DNA of 64,000 nt, taken from contig JAKSXM010000007.1 in NCBI GenBank assembly GCA_022575985.1, positions 7,876,501 to 7,940,500 on the forward strand. Reading direction: 5' to 3'. Made by a program: the position numbers and the translations under genes. Below the pieces are notes generated by a model. The model worked only from the letters and a program-made list of their open reading frames with translations. It searched no databases and was not told the DNA's origin. Shown in pieces: positions 1-9,706 of this stretch; position 1 is the first letter of the stretch; the number at the start of each line of letters is the position of its first letter. The stretch is from Anagrus nilaparvatae. Taxonomy: Eukaryota; Arthropoda; Insecta; Hymenoptera; Mymaridae.

Positions 1-479
1 AATCTAAAGAATTTAAGGCCTTATAATAAAAAAATATCAAATAATATTCAGAGGGGCCTCTTCATAGTCTTAAAAGTTTGTAGCGTAAACAATATAAATT
101 GCAAATAACTCAGTCATTTTAAATAAACAATCGTGCGTTTGATTTCTGGATATGCAAAATCTAGTATTTCAGAGGGCCCTAATTTTTCGTTAATGATAGT
201 CTTGATTAACTAATTTGTAAAAAAATTAATTTATGATATTATAATCATGTTTTTGTTTTTTGAAGAGTAAAGAATTTATAAAATTTCTTAAATTTTTCTA
301 TAGTTTTTTTTCCCGCAAAATACCGAAATTTTTTTTGAAAAATCAAAAAAATTTTACAAATTTTTAAAGAAACGTCTGTTTCTTATGCAAAACTTACTCG
401 GCCGGTAAATAAGTTTGCATTATAAGTTCGTGCGCATGATTTCTGTAATTCCTCTCATATATATTTATTTTCCTCATTT
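1..479. other. AT-rich sequence, no gene seen
   Basis: No open frame with recognisable protein content occurs on either strand. The sequence is low-complexity A/T with poly(T) runs leading into the satellite units that follow. Confidence 0.6.
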
Positions 480-880
480 AATATGAATGTGTGAATGCCC
501 GTTCCTGTATCCTACAATTTCTGTGGAAGTAGTAGTTTTAGAAATATCGTTTATAGTAATTTTTTGGAACTAATGCTTAATTTTTTCAAAATTTTTTTCT
601 CAAAATTTTTGTCGCCAAAAAATACAAAAAAAGCCAAAATTTTTTTTATTTTAGGACGTAGTACTAAATTTCTTCTTATGAAAGTACAAATATCTAGAAT
701 TATCTTTTGTAAATGATTTCTCTATTGATACGTAATTTTTGAAATTTTTTTTTCAAAATTTTTTACATAAAAGAATTAAAAAACACCATAATTTTTTTCT
801 CTTTGGACGTAGGACTAAATTTATTTCTATAAAAGTACTAATATCTAGAATTAACGTTTTTACTAGCTAAAATTATTTAA
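480..880 (+). repeat. ~150-bp satellite, about 2.5 units, plus orientation
   Basis: Two successive units share the order: a poly(T) block, a 'GGACGTAG.ACTAAATT' block, then 'AAAGTAC.AATATCTAGAATT'. The 'GTAC.AATATC' anchors lie at about 684 and 835, a spacing of about 151 bp. The same unit, reverse complemented, forms the larger array at 2.4-3.15 kb. The small open frame over these units is a by-product of the repeat and not a gene. Confidence 0.75.
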
Positions 881-2394
881 TTATTCCTAAAGCTTGTGTA
901 ATTATGTCTTCAAGATATAACTATACCAGCTACACCAAAAACTGTCTAGCTGACATATTTATCATAAAAGAAGATTATATACTTGTGTATAAAAATCTTT
1001 TTTTTTTTATGTAAAAAACCTAATTTTTTCCAAAAGCTAACAGTATCAAGGAAAAGATCATTTTTAGTTTTTCTTATGACATTATACTTTGTTAGGTAAA
1101 ATAGACCATTAAGAAAATTTTGTTATTGGTAATGAGGAACCATAGTGCTAATTACTTGGCAGCGTTATTTAAATTTGAAACAATATTCTCAGAAATTAGT
1201 ATATTAATAGGCCATTGAATAAAGGTCCCGACTTGGACAAAAATTTTCCACAGAAAAAAAGTTATGGAATGTGCTTATTTTGGGCTAATTTGAAAGGGAA
1301 AACAAAATCGGACATTCCAACCCACCACTGGGGGGCTAAAATTGGAGAAAAATGGTTTTTTGCAAATAACTCAAAAAGTAAGCAAAATAAACAGAAAAGT
1401 TTTAAATAAAAGTTGTAACTGAGAAAATTTCTTACAAAAATGGTCATTAGCAATTTTTCAGTCGGACGCACTGGCACCGAGTTATAAGCGGTCAAAGTTT
1501 AAACCTTTTTTACCGAATTTTCAATAATCGATATTTCACAACGAAAAAAAAGAAAGCGTTTTTGATGAGTTTTTGAGTGACGCGTATTTCGAGAGCTCTC
1601 TCTAATTTTCACGTTATTATGTAAAATATATTTAATTATTTGGTCTGGATAATTCTTATTTATTGTGATTTTATAATTTAGATTACTTTGTATGATACGG
1701 TGATTCAATATAATTTAATTACCTATATCAAATATTTCTGAATCGTGGTTAATCAAGATCCGGAGTATAAACATGCAGTAGCTGACTCCACTTTTTTCAT
1801 TTATTTCTATATTTGATATTCTACAAACTTATAGTTGAGTTTTAATTTATCTTTGCCTTGGATTAATCAGTATAATTATTTGGTTTGCTCAACTACATCA
1901 AGAAGTATCGAAATTCGCCAAAGACGACATCAGTAAGTAAGGTAAAATATTAGCTATCCTAAATATTATCTATCACTTCTATCCTGTGCTCTTACGGTGT
2001 AGATTTTAGATATTTTTAGTATTAGTATTTAGTAATTTTAGGTGAAATTAATTATTAATTATTGTACGGAAGTGACGACCCAAAATCATCTCTTGCTCTC
2101 CCTTTAATTTATAATATTTAGATCCATAACCCTTTTGGCATTAACTTCACCCTTTTTGATTTATTTGGTTATAATATCAGGTTTTATTAAACTGGTGGCA
2201 CCCAACTTTATTTTCTAAATAATTTCTTTTTTCATCATTAACTCCCCCTCAAATACTTTATTTTCAGGGTCTTCTGGCAACAACAACAATAAAAGATAGG
2301 TCTAATATGGATGTCGTTGCTCAGAAACGTATTTATAATGTTTAGTAATTCCTGATTTAAATATTTTAAATTATTTTATTAGTCCATTAAGAAT
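881..2394. other. Non-coding stretch with a decayed repeat
   Basis: No recognisable exon. The part at about 1215-1500 is less AT-rich than its flanks ('CCAACCCACCACTGGGGGGC', then 'GAGTTATAAGCGGTCAAAG') and resembles interspersed-repeat sequence, but only one copy is visible here so the family cannot be assigned. Short open frames on both strands overlap each other and encode nothing recognisable. Confidence 0.5.
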
Positions 2395-3165
2395 AAAAAA
2401 TTTATTGTTTCTTGTATTTTTTGGTGGAAAAAGTTTTGAGAGACAAAATATCACGCAAAAATGATTTTCCTAAATTAATACTTTCGTAGAAAAAAAGTAT
2501 GCACTACATTCGAAAAGAAAAAAAAAACTAGTGTTTTTTTTTATTTTTTAAAGGCAAAATTTTGAAAAAATTAATTAACAGATTCGAGTTATCGAGTAAA
2601 AATCATAATTCTAGGTATTAGTACTTTCATAGAAATAAATTAGGTACTACGTCCAAAAAAAAAAATAAATTAGGTTTTTTGTATTTTTTAAAGGGAAAAA
2701 TTTTGAGACAAAAATTTTCAAAAAATTAAGTATCAAATTGGAGATATCGAGTAAAAACAATAATTCTAGATATTAGTACATTTATAGGACTATATAAGGT
2801 ACTATGTAAAAAAAAAAAAAAAAATTTGGCGTTTTTTGAATTTTTTGGCAGCAAAAATTTTAAGACAAGAATTTTCGAAAAATTAAGCAGCGGATTGGAG
2901 ATAACGAACAAAAATAATAATTTCTAGATATTAGTACTTTCATATAAAAAAATGAAGAATCGTCCAAGAAGAAAAAAAATAATGTTGTTTTTTTACTTAT
3001 TAATGCAAAGAATTTTGAGGGAAAAATTTCCAAAAAATTATTTACTAGATCCAGCAATTAACTAAAATGATATTTCTAAAACTAGTACTCCCATAATAAG
3101 ATTCAAGTTATCGAGTAAAAACGATACTTCAGGATCGTTTTTTTTTTAGATATAATTTAACTTTT
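2395..3165 (-). repeat. ~150-bp satellite array, about 5 units, minus orientation
   Basis: Tandem units carry the anchor 'TATTAGTAC' or close variants at about 2476, 2616, 2771, 2929 and 3081, so the spacing is 140-158 bp. Each unit also has 'TATCGAGTAAAAA' before the anchor and an A-rich 'GTCCAAAAAAA' block after it. The array is the reverse complement of the units at 480-880. Units have drifted by substitutions and poly(A) length changes. Confidence 0.8.
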
Positions 3166-4081
3166 AACAAATAATTTTTCTTTCTACGTATAAGGAATCA
3201 TTTTAAGTACTTATAAATGTACTTATAAATGAATAATTTTTTTTTTTAAATACTAAAGCGCCCCCTGCTTTCTAAGAGTTCCGGAAGCGTTCAACTCGTG
3301 TCTGTTAAGCAGATAAATAAATAAGCTTTCCGAAATAATTTAATATTATTTTAAATATTAAAGAAATTTATTTAATGTATATTTGACGTAAATAAATATG
3401 ATAAAATTTAGTTTCTTGATTTCTATTTTTATTTCAAGTATTTTCAAAGAAATTTACAATGATTATTTTTCAACAAAAATCTATCACAAACAAACAATAA
3501 TTACATAAAAATGATTAAAATTAATATTTAACTAAGCAGTTAATAAATTTAAATTCCAATTTTTAAATTAAATTGATCACACAATATATCATAAGAATTA
3601 TTTATTATTAAAATATAATATTTCTAATATGTAACACATTTTAGATAAATTTATTTATAAACTTAAAGTGTTCTTAAGAACCGGGAGAGGAGCCAATTTA
3701 GGGTGGGGGCAAATTAAAACATTTCAAATATTATTTGTTAAATTTTTTTATAAAATTAAAGTGTTCTTAAAAATCGGGAAAGGAGCTGATTTAGGGTGGG
3801 GTCAATTTCTCACGAGAGAATTAAGTACTTCTCATTTACTCTAAATGATGTAGTAGTTTGAAAATTCTACAGTGGAGTCTCTACTACTTAACAAACTTTT
3901 ATTAGACAATTGAATTGTCCAACAGCCTTTTCTTTCTGATACCATAGTTCAAAATCCAGTTTTACATGTATCACTCCATATTTCTTCAGATCGGTCTTGA
4001 TTGGTCTTAACTTAGTTATGCTTGATCCGAATACATATTAGGTCTATTTATATCTGGTCAATACATTGCAATACAATACAT
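3166..4081. other. AT-rich stretch, no gene; short local duplication
   Basis: No exon seen. Two copies of a segment containing 'AAAGTGTTCTTAA.AA.CGGGA', followed by 'TTTAGGGTGGGG.CAA', lie at about 3665 and 3758, a direct duplication of roughly 50 bp. Confidence 0.55.
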
Positions 4082-4366
4082 TAGCCCAATAGGTTCACTT
4101 TGGCCCAAAAGGACCATTTTGGTCCAAAAGGACCACTGTGGCCCAAAAGGACCACATTGGCCCAAAAGGACCACTTTGGCCCAAAAGGACCACATTAGCC
4201 CAATAGGTTCACTTTGGCCCAAAAGGACCATTTTGGTCCAAAAGGACCACTGTGTCCCAAAAGGTCCATTTTGGCCCAAAAGGACCACTGTGGCCCAAAA
4301 GGACAACATTGGCCCAAAAGGACCACATTGGCCCAAAAGGTCCATTTTGGCCCAAAGGGCTCAGGC
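4082..4366. repeat. 19-bp minisatellite, ~15 units, with 114-bp higher-order period
   Basis: The unit is GGCCCAAAAGGACCACATT with variation mostly in the last five bases. About 15 units run without interruption. A variant unit that reads GCCCAATAGGTTCAC occurs twice, exactly 114 bp (six units) apart, and is followed both times by the same ordered variants; this shows a six-unit higher-order repeat. The core TGGYCC-AAAA-GGACCA is an inverted repeat, so every unit can form a small hairpin. Because 19 is not a multiple of three, the array stays open in several frames on both strands (Gly/Pro/Lys-rich strings); these are not counted as genes. A GC-rich tail with GGCGAC/GGCGGC repeats follows to about 4400. 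Confidence 0.92.
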
Positions 4367-4775
4367 GACAGCGGCGACGTCAGAGGCAGCGGCGGCAGCG
4401 TTTATAACTTTATAATATATAGAGATATACTTATATATATTAAGTATACAAACTTTCTAATGCAGAATAATAAAAACTAGAAGGATTGTAAGACAGATAA
4501 ATCAAAATTCCTAAAAATCAGTGCATATTTGATAAAGTATCAGAAGTTATTATTTGTAAAAAGCAAAAAATTAGCATCAAATACAAGGAAATGAATTTCA
4601 AAATTTATCCCATTCCTTACTTTGATATGACGCATTCTGATTTTACTAATCCAGAAATGAATTTTTCTGCAATATTCATTTATGGGCCTGTTTTTGAAAA
4701 ATCTAAATTTCAAGGTTCTGAGAAATGACCTGGATGGACAACGACAGTTATGACCATCTTGGTGGCCATCTTTAT

Positions 4776-5185
4776 TAACATGGAACATGTTCTTTAGATG
4801 AATTGGATAAATATTTGAAAAAGTCTGGCTTTTTAGGGGGAGGGGTGAAAAAGTGACGTTTTTAAAAGCTAAAACTCCCTAAAGTGGCGTAATTACAAAT
4901 ATTTTGTAAATAATTTTTGGTAGAAACACTTTTTTTTACAAATTATTTTCTCAGTTTGAATCTAAATAAAAAAAATTGGTAATTATCAAACAATAACATA
5001 AGCCCTAGAACCAAAATTATAATAAGTCCCTCAGTTGAAATTATTTAAGTCCATAAATTAAAATTTAAACCGAAAGTATTCGAAATTTATTCGAACCCCC
5101 TCCCCCCTGAAAACGTCAATTTTTCACCCCTTCTCTGAATTTGGAGCCTTTTTCAAATAATAACTTGTTCCATGTTAAAAATCCT
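4776..5185. repeat. Inverted repeat of dispersed family S (head-to-head termini)
   Basis: The arms at about 4776-4862 and 5108-5185 are reverse complements with mismatches. Both carry the terminal motif AACATGTTCCATGTT-like, a TTTGAAAAAG segment, and a G-run or C-run (AGGGGGAGGGGTGAAAAA). The inner part at 5020-5100 has the 'AAGTCC..AAATT' tandem tract seen in the family at 18.8 and 63.2 kb. Confidence 0.65.
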
Positions 5186-5676
5186 TTACGTAGTCATTAA
5201 TAATTTTATATCATGCATACTTATAAATTCAATCGGCTGAATATGTGCCAAACTTCGAGCCATGTATGGCAAAAATAACTAGTATGTATATTTTTTCGAA
5301 AAATGCATCGCCTACAATGTAGGCCCTACATATTAAAAGTTAAATATTAAAATTAAAGCACGACTGACATACATATGGCACAGAGTTTTTATTTTTTTAA
5401 TAAAAACAAAATTATTTGACTTGCGATTTGAACACCTCTGTAAATTATGAGAGGGTACAAAATTAAACGAACGCGGCGAAATACGAATTCAAATTTCTTT
5501 ATTATTTTAAATTCAGAAACAAGCTGTTTTCAAAAAAATTTCAATTTTTTTTAAGACAAATTTGAGTAAAATCTTAAATTGACGATAAGTTTGCTCAATT
5601 TGATGGTTAAAGAAATGTTTTTTTGTTTTCCAGGTGTGGTATTTCCCTGGTAATCTAAAATTTTAGTTTTTTAAAT
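5186..5676. other. Intergenic DNA downstream of the IR gene
   Basis: AT-rich with no exon recognised. It is the 3' flank of the minus-strand ionotropic receptor gene. Confidence 0.5.
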
Positions 5677-5682
5677 TTTATT
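5677..5682 (-). promoter_or_regulatory. Possible poly(A) signal of the IR gene
   Basis: On the minus strand this reads AATAAA about 25 bases past the IR stop codon. In DNA this AT-rich the hexamer is common by chance, and the implied 3'UTR would be unusually short. Confidence 0.3.
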
Positions 5683-5706
5683 TAACGTATTTTCTGGTAG
5701 AAATAT

Positions 5707-7782
5707 TCATTTGCGCAATGTACTTAGAAGTATCTTAGCTTTTTTAAAGAGCTTTAGTTTTTTATAAATCGAAGTATTTTTTAAAGTTTTATTTAAAATC
5801 GACTTTCGTTTTCTGTAACATTTATTTTGAAAATATTTTTTATAAAATTTATTCCTATTGTTAACGTTATTGTAATATAAATTATAAAAATTTGTTTTTT
5901 TTATCGTGAAATGAAAATAAATATTTTCTATTACGAAAAAAAATGTTGCTATCGTATAACATGTTAACATAAAAATAAATAATGGTATAAGTTGTTTTAA
6001 ACCTAAAATATCTTCGCTTTCATCAGTTAACAAGCTTTGATTTCTTATATAATTTTTACTGCAATGACTTAGCAATCCAGTATCAGTAACACGTAAAATA
6101 ATTTTATTTAATTTTTCAATGTGAGGAAAACCCCTAACTATAGCTAATGTTATTAAAAAACGAGTAATTTTTTCAGGTAAGTTATATGCTTTTTTTGCAC
6201 CTGACTTATCGACCAAGGGTATTATAAATTGGATAGCGGCTGTATCAGTTATTTTTCCACTTTCTATGTTTGAATATATTTCATTAAACACATGGATTTT
6301 AAAATATTTTATCCGTTTTTGAATATAGAGATCATTTTTAGAATACTCAACCATTGGATCTTCTGAATCATACACATATCTTGACAAGTCACTAGATATA
6401 AATTTTAAGTCAGACTTAATTAAGTCTTCAATACTAGTAAGTTTGTAGTTTGAGCCAGCAATCAAACTACTTGATAATGAGGCTGTATAAAATTGTGTTA
6501 AAAAATTACCAATGAATGACCAAGTTATATAAAAAATTCTATACGAATTTCTTGTTGGTTGACAAATCTGAGCAACTCCAAGAAATAAACCAAATAATAC
6601 AATGCTTCCACGCATATCAAATTTAAATAATTTTATCCCAACACAAGATATAATGAATAATCCAAAAATAATAAACCAAACATTATCTGTCAGTGGCAAA
6701 GTTAAACCTCTCAAAGAAACAGTTGATTTTTTTGGTATTGTCCAAACCACTGAACCTATCTGTAAAAAAAAAAAAATTGTAAAATTTTATATTTATACTT
6801 ATTAAAAATCAAAACTAACTTCATAAGGAAGAAGAAAATCTGCATGCTCTGGAAATCTATCAACAGTTGGGCTTGTAAAAAGTTGATAATCAGTTTTTAA
6901 TGTTGTTATTGGACCAATAAAATCAGTAAAGCCTTTTATTTGTTTAAATTGTATTGTAAAATTAAGACTGTACGAGCTTAGATTAAATAGTACAACTATA
7001 ATCCCATCCATGCTACCATCACTTAAAATTTCCACAAATTTTGGAATTTCGACGAATCCTACCTTTACAATACATTTATTGAATTCTATTTCTCTAAATA
7101 ACTTAGCCGCCAAATCATTGTATTTGTTTTGTTCGATACAAAATGTTCCAACAGTTCTATCTTCACTAGGAGTACAATATTCATTGTATCTGAATTTCGT
7201 AGTCCTTGCATACCAAAATTCGCTGCCTATTAATCCAGTTATTAACACGTTATTTATTTTTTTTTGGGATAATAATTGTGCTAAATAAGAAATATCTTCC
7301 AAAAAACTTTCTTCGTTTTGATAAGCTATGCTGATAATAACGATGTATAATAAACAATTTCTCGCACATAGAAACAGTAAATCAATCGAATTATAATAAT
7401 CTAAGACACTTGGTTTATCAATTAAAATAATTGCATAAACGTTTGTTGAATATTTTCTGTTCGAATCAAGACGCCCTGAAACTAATTGTACCGGCAAATC
7501 AGACTCCATGAAGCTTTTTAGAATAACTTCATCTTCAGGTGATGTATTGTTATTTATATTTTTTGTTGTTAAAAACGTAATTGGTCGATTTTTGACCAAT
7601 GTGTGATTTAAAAAGTTTGTTAAACAATTTATACCATTTATTAAATTTTGTATTTTGTAATGCTCATCGGTTATGTTTTTAAAAATATTATTATTTTGCA
7701 TAATATTTTTGTTTTTTAACGCTAAAACGTTATTTAAAATTAGCAAATTAAAATAAAATTTTAATTTTATTAAATACTTCAT
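5707..7782 (-). CDS. Divergent ionotropic receptor (IR), two exons
   Basis: Exons 6820-7782 and 5707-6759 join across a 60-bp intron (donor GTTAGT, acceptor TTACAG, phase 0), giving 671 residues. Retaining the intron would bring in a stop after four codons. A hydrophobic stretch at residues ~3-22 looks like a signal peptide. Residues ~25-340 form a poorly conserved amino-terminal region plus the first half of the ligand-binding domain. TM1 is ~348-366; the pore helix and TM2 at ~390-421 contain FYTASLSSSL (411-420), matching the iGluR/IR TM2 signature SYTAxLxxxL. The second ligand-binding half is ~425-570, TM3 ~578-603, then a Lys/Asn-rich cytoplasmic tail of ~68 residues. IRs are cation channels of chemosensory neurons that usually work with co-receptors (IR25a, IR8a, IR76b). 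It lies downstream of the OR on the same strand. The exact subfamily and ligand cannot be read from the sequence; calling it an IR rather than another iGluR is fairly safe. Confidence 0.88.
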
Positions 7783-8610
7783 TTTCGTTTTTTTCTCAAA
7801 TAATTTAAAAAATTAGAGTTTTTTTATGTCTTTGCTAAAACACAAAACTAAAATAATCTGAAAAAGTCATTTTTTTATTTTTTTTTTTTTTTAGGTATTT
7901 AATTTTATTATAAATATTATAATAAAAAATACCAAGGGCAATAAATAATGCAAAAAAAAATATATTTAATATCTATATTTAATTTTTACTTTGTGAATTT
8001 AGGCAATTCATTTTTTAGAAAATACTAGTTTTATAGAAAAATAATAATACAATCAACAAATTATTTGCAAAATATTTACATTTTATAAATACTTAAACAT
8101 AAAAACAAAATTGTTTTTTAAAAACACTCTATGGAAAAACATGTTGCTTAAATTTTCAATTAATATATTTTTACATCAAGGCTTTAAAAATTCAATAAAC
8201 CCATACTAAAATCTAGATTGAATCTGATATAATTATTTTTTCCTTTTTTTCTCAAAAACTTACATCGATTTCACATGATGAGCCCAAAATACTTAAAGAT
8301 GGTAGAGAAGAGCGCTGTCGTCATTTTTTTAAGAACTCGATATTTATTTTGTTAACAAAATTAACATCATTAACTCGATGTTAATTTTGTATATTCTAGT
8401 GACATCATTAAATTATTTTTTAAATTTCAGATTAATAATACGTGTCAAATATTTTAATTAAACTACAGAATTTTCTTAATAAAAAATTAACGTTTTTTTC
8501 GTGTTATAAGTCCGTCTGCCTATACGTAGAATGTAAAGTTTTGTATTATATAAGATTATTTCGCAAGGGAGTTAAAAAGTGCTGTACAGAGGTTATTTAA
8601 AATACGTCTC

Positions 8611-8675
8611 AATTTTGGTACCTCATACAGAGGAATCATTTTAATATAAGTAAAGTTTTGATTTTTCGCATATAC
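8611..8675 (+). repeat. Dispersed hairpin repeat, copy 1
   Basis: 'TTTTGGTACCTCATACAGAG', then 'GAATCATT...GTTTTGATTTTT..GCATATA', matches the segment at 30561-30632 in the same order. The CCTC-ATACA-GAGG hairpin core is kept, though the outer stem has lost pairs here compared with the other copy. Confidence 0.6.
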
Positions 8676-9235
8676 CAGACCCCTCTTTACACCGTCACAC
8701 TATATTTTTAAATTAAGAGCAGGTGGGACTTTTTGGTGTCGATTTTCAATTTATATTTGACCTATATTTACTGATTTTCTGCATAGTTTTTTTTCAACAA
8801 TTTTGACAGCAGTAAATTTAAAGTCAAAGACAATAGTATTAAAAAAAGAAGTCAGGAAGCAGAAGGTTAACGCGTATTAAAAATATTCAAGTCGACTTTA
8901 ATCGCGTAGATGATCAGGTCCAATTTTCTGGTTATGATTTTTTTATGCATTTGGTACATATTTTCAAAATCCCCATTCACTTTGTCGACATTTAGTGAGA
9001 GATATGCAAATGAATATATTAAAATAAAAAATTCGTCTTTAATGCCGGTCTTATTACTGATATGTACTACTTAAAAAAATGAATAAAAAAAGAAAATTTC
9101 TAATATACATTATAATACAACTATTTCTAATATTAATTAAAATTTTAAACAAAAACAAAGAATGAAATTTTTTAAGAAGGAAAAGCTTGTATGTATATAG
9201 GTAAATCTTTGAGAAAATAACAAATAGCCGACCTT

Positions 9236-9480
9236 AGCTGCCCGAAAAATACAAGAACAAACATGTCTATAAAGTAATCCATTTTGGCTGAAAAATTAAT
9301 CATGTCGTGCACACGACGTAAAAAGCTTCTTCACCTGTGTGTGCAAAATGCACTAATAAGCGTACTTTTACAGATAACCGATTGCATCCAAAAACTAGTT
9401 AGATCGTAAACACGATAAAATAGGCTTTAGTTTTAAAAATTAATCCAAGTCGATTTTTTTACCCTACAAAGTAAAGCTTT
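9236..9480 (+). repeat. Weak dispersed repeat, related to 19340-19570
   Basis: Shared short blocks in similar order include 'AAAAAT.CAAGAA.AAACATG', 'TTCACCTGT.TG', 'CCGATTG..TCCAAAAACTA' and a GAGCTTTGCTCT-like block before TAATTA. The similarity is patchy, so this is an old family or a loose grouping. Confidence 0.35.
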
Positions 9481-9706
9481 GCTCTGTAATTATTGGGAAA
9501 AATATAAACTTCTCAATGTATTAAAGAACTTTTATATTTGAAAATAAAGCTTTAATCATTTTTTGGGTATTAAATGCTTCATTCTACCCGAAACAGTATG
9601 CAGTTGAAAAAGCAAATTTAATAACGTACATATTCAAAAAATTTCTATCTACAAACACCGGATAGTGCTTTTTTTTATCGGTTCAGCAATATTCGCACAT
9701 ATTAAA

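Larger units (their letters stand above)
7783..9706. other. Intergenic region between the OR and IR genes
   Basis: This holds the 5' flank of the IR gene and the 3' flank of the OR gene. No exon is seen. It contains poly(T)/poly(A) runs, a dispersed hairpin repeat at about 8611-8675 and a weak repeat at about 9236-9480, listed separately. No promoter element could be told from background. Confidence 0.55.

Noticed and set aside
4058..4480. Open frames of 80-98 codons on both strands
   Set aside because: They come from the 19-bp minisatellite, which lacks stops in several frames at once; no start context or partner exon.
6602..7288. Plus-strand frames of 67 and 92 codons
   Set aside because: Antisense shadows of the ionotropic receptor exons.
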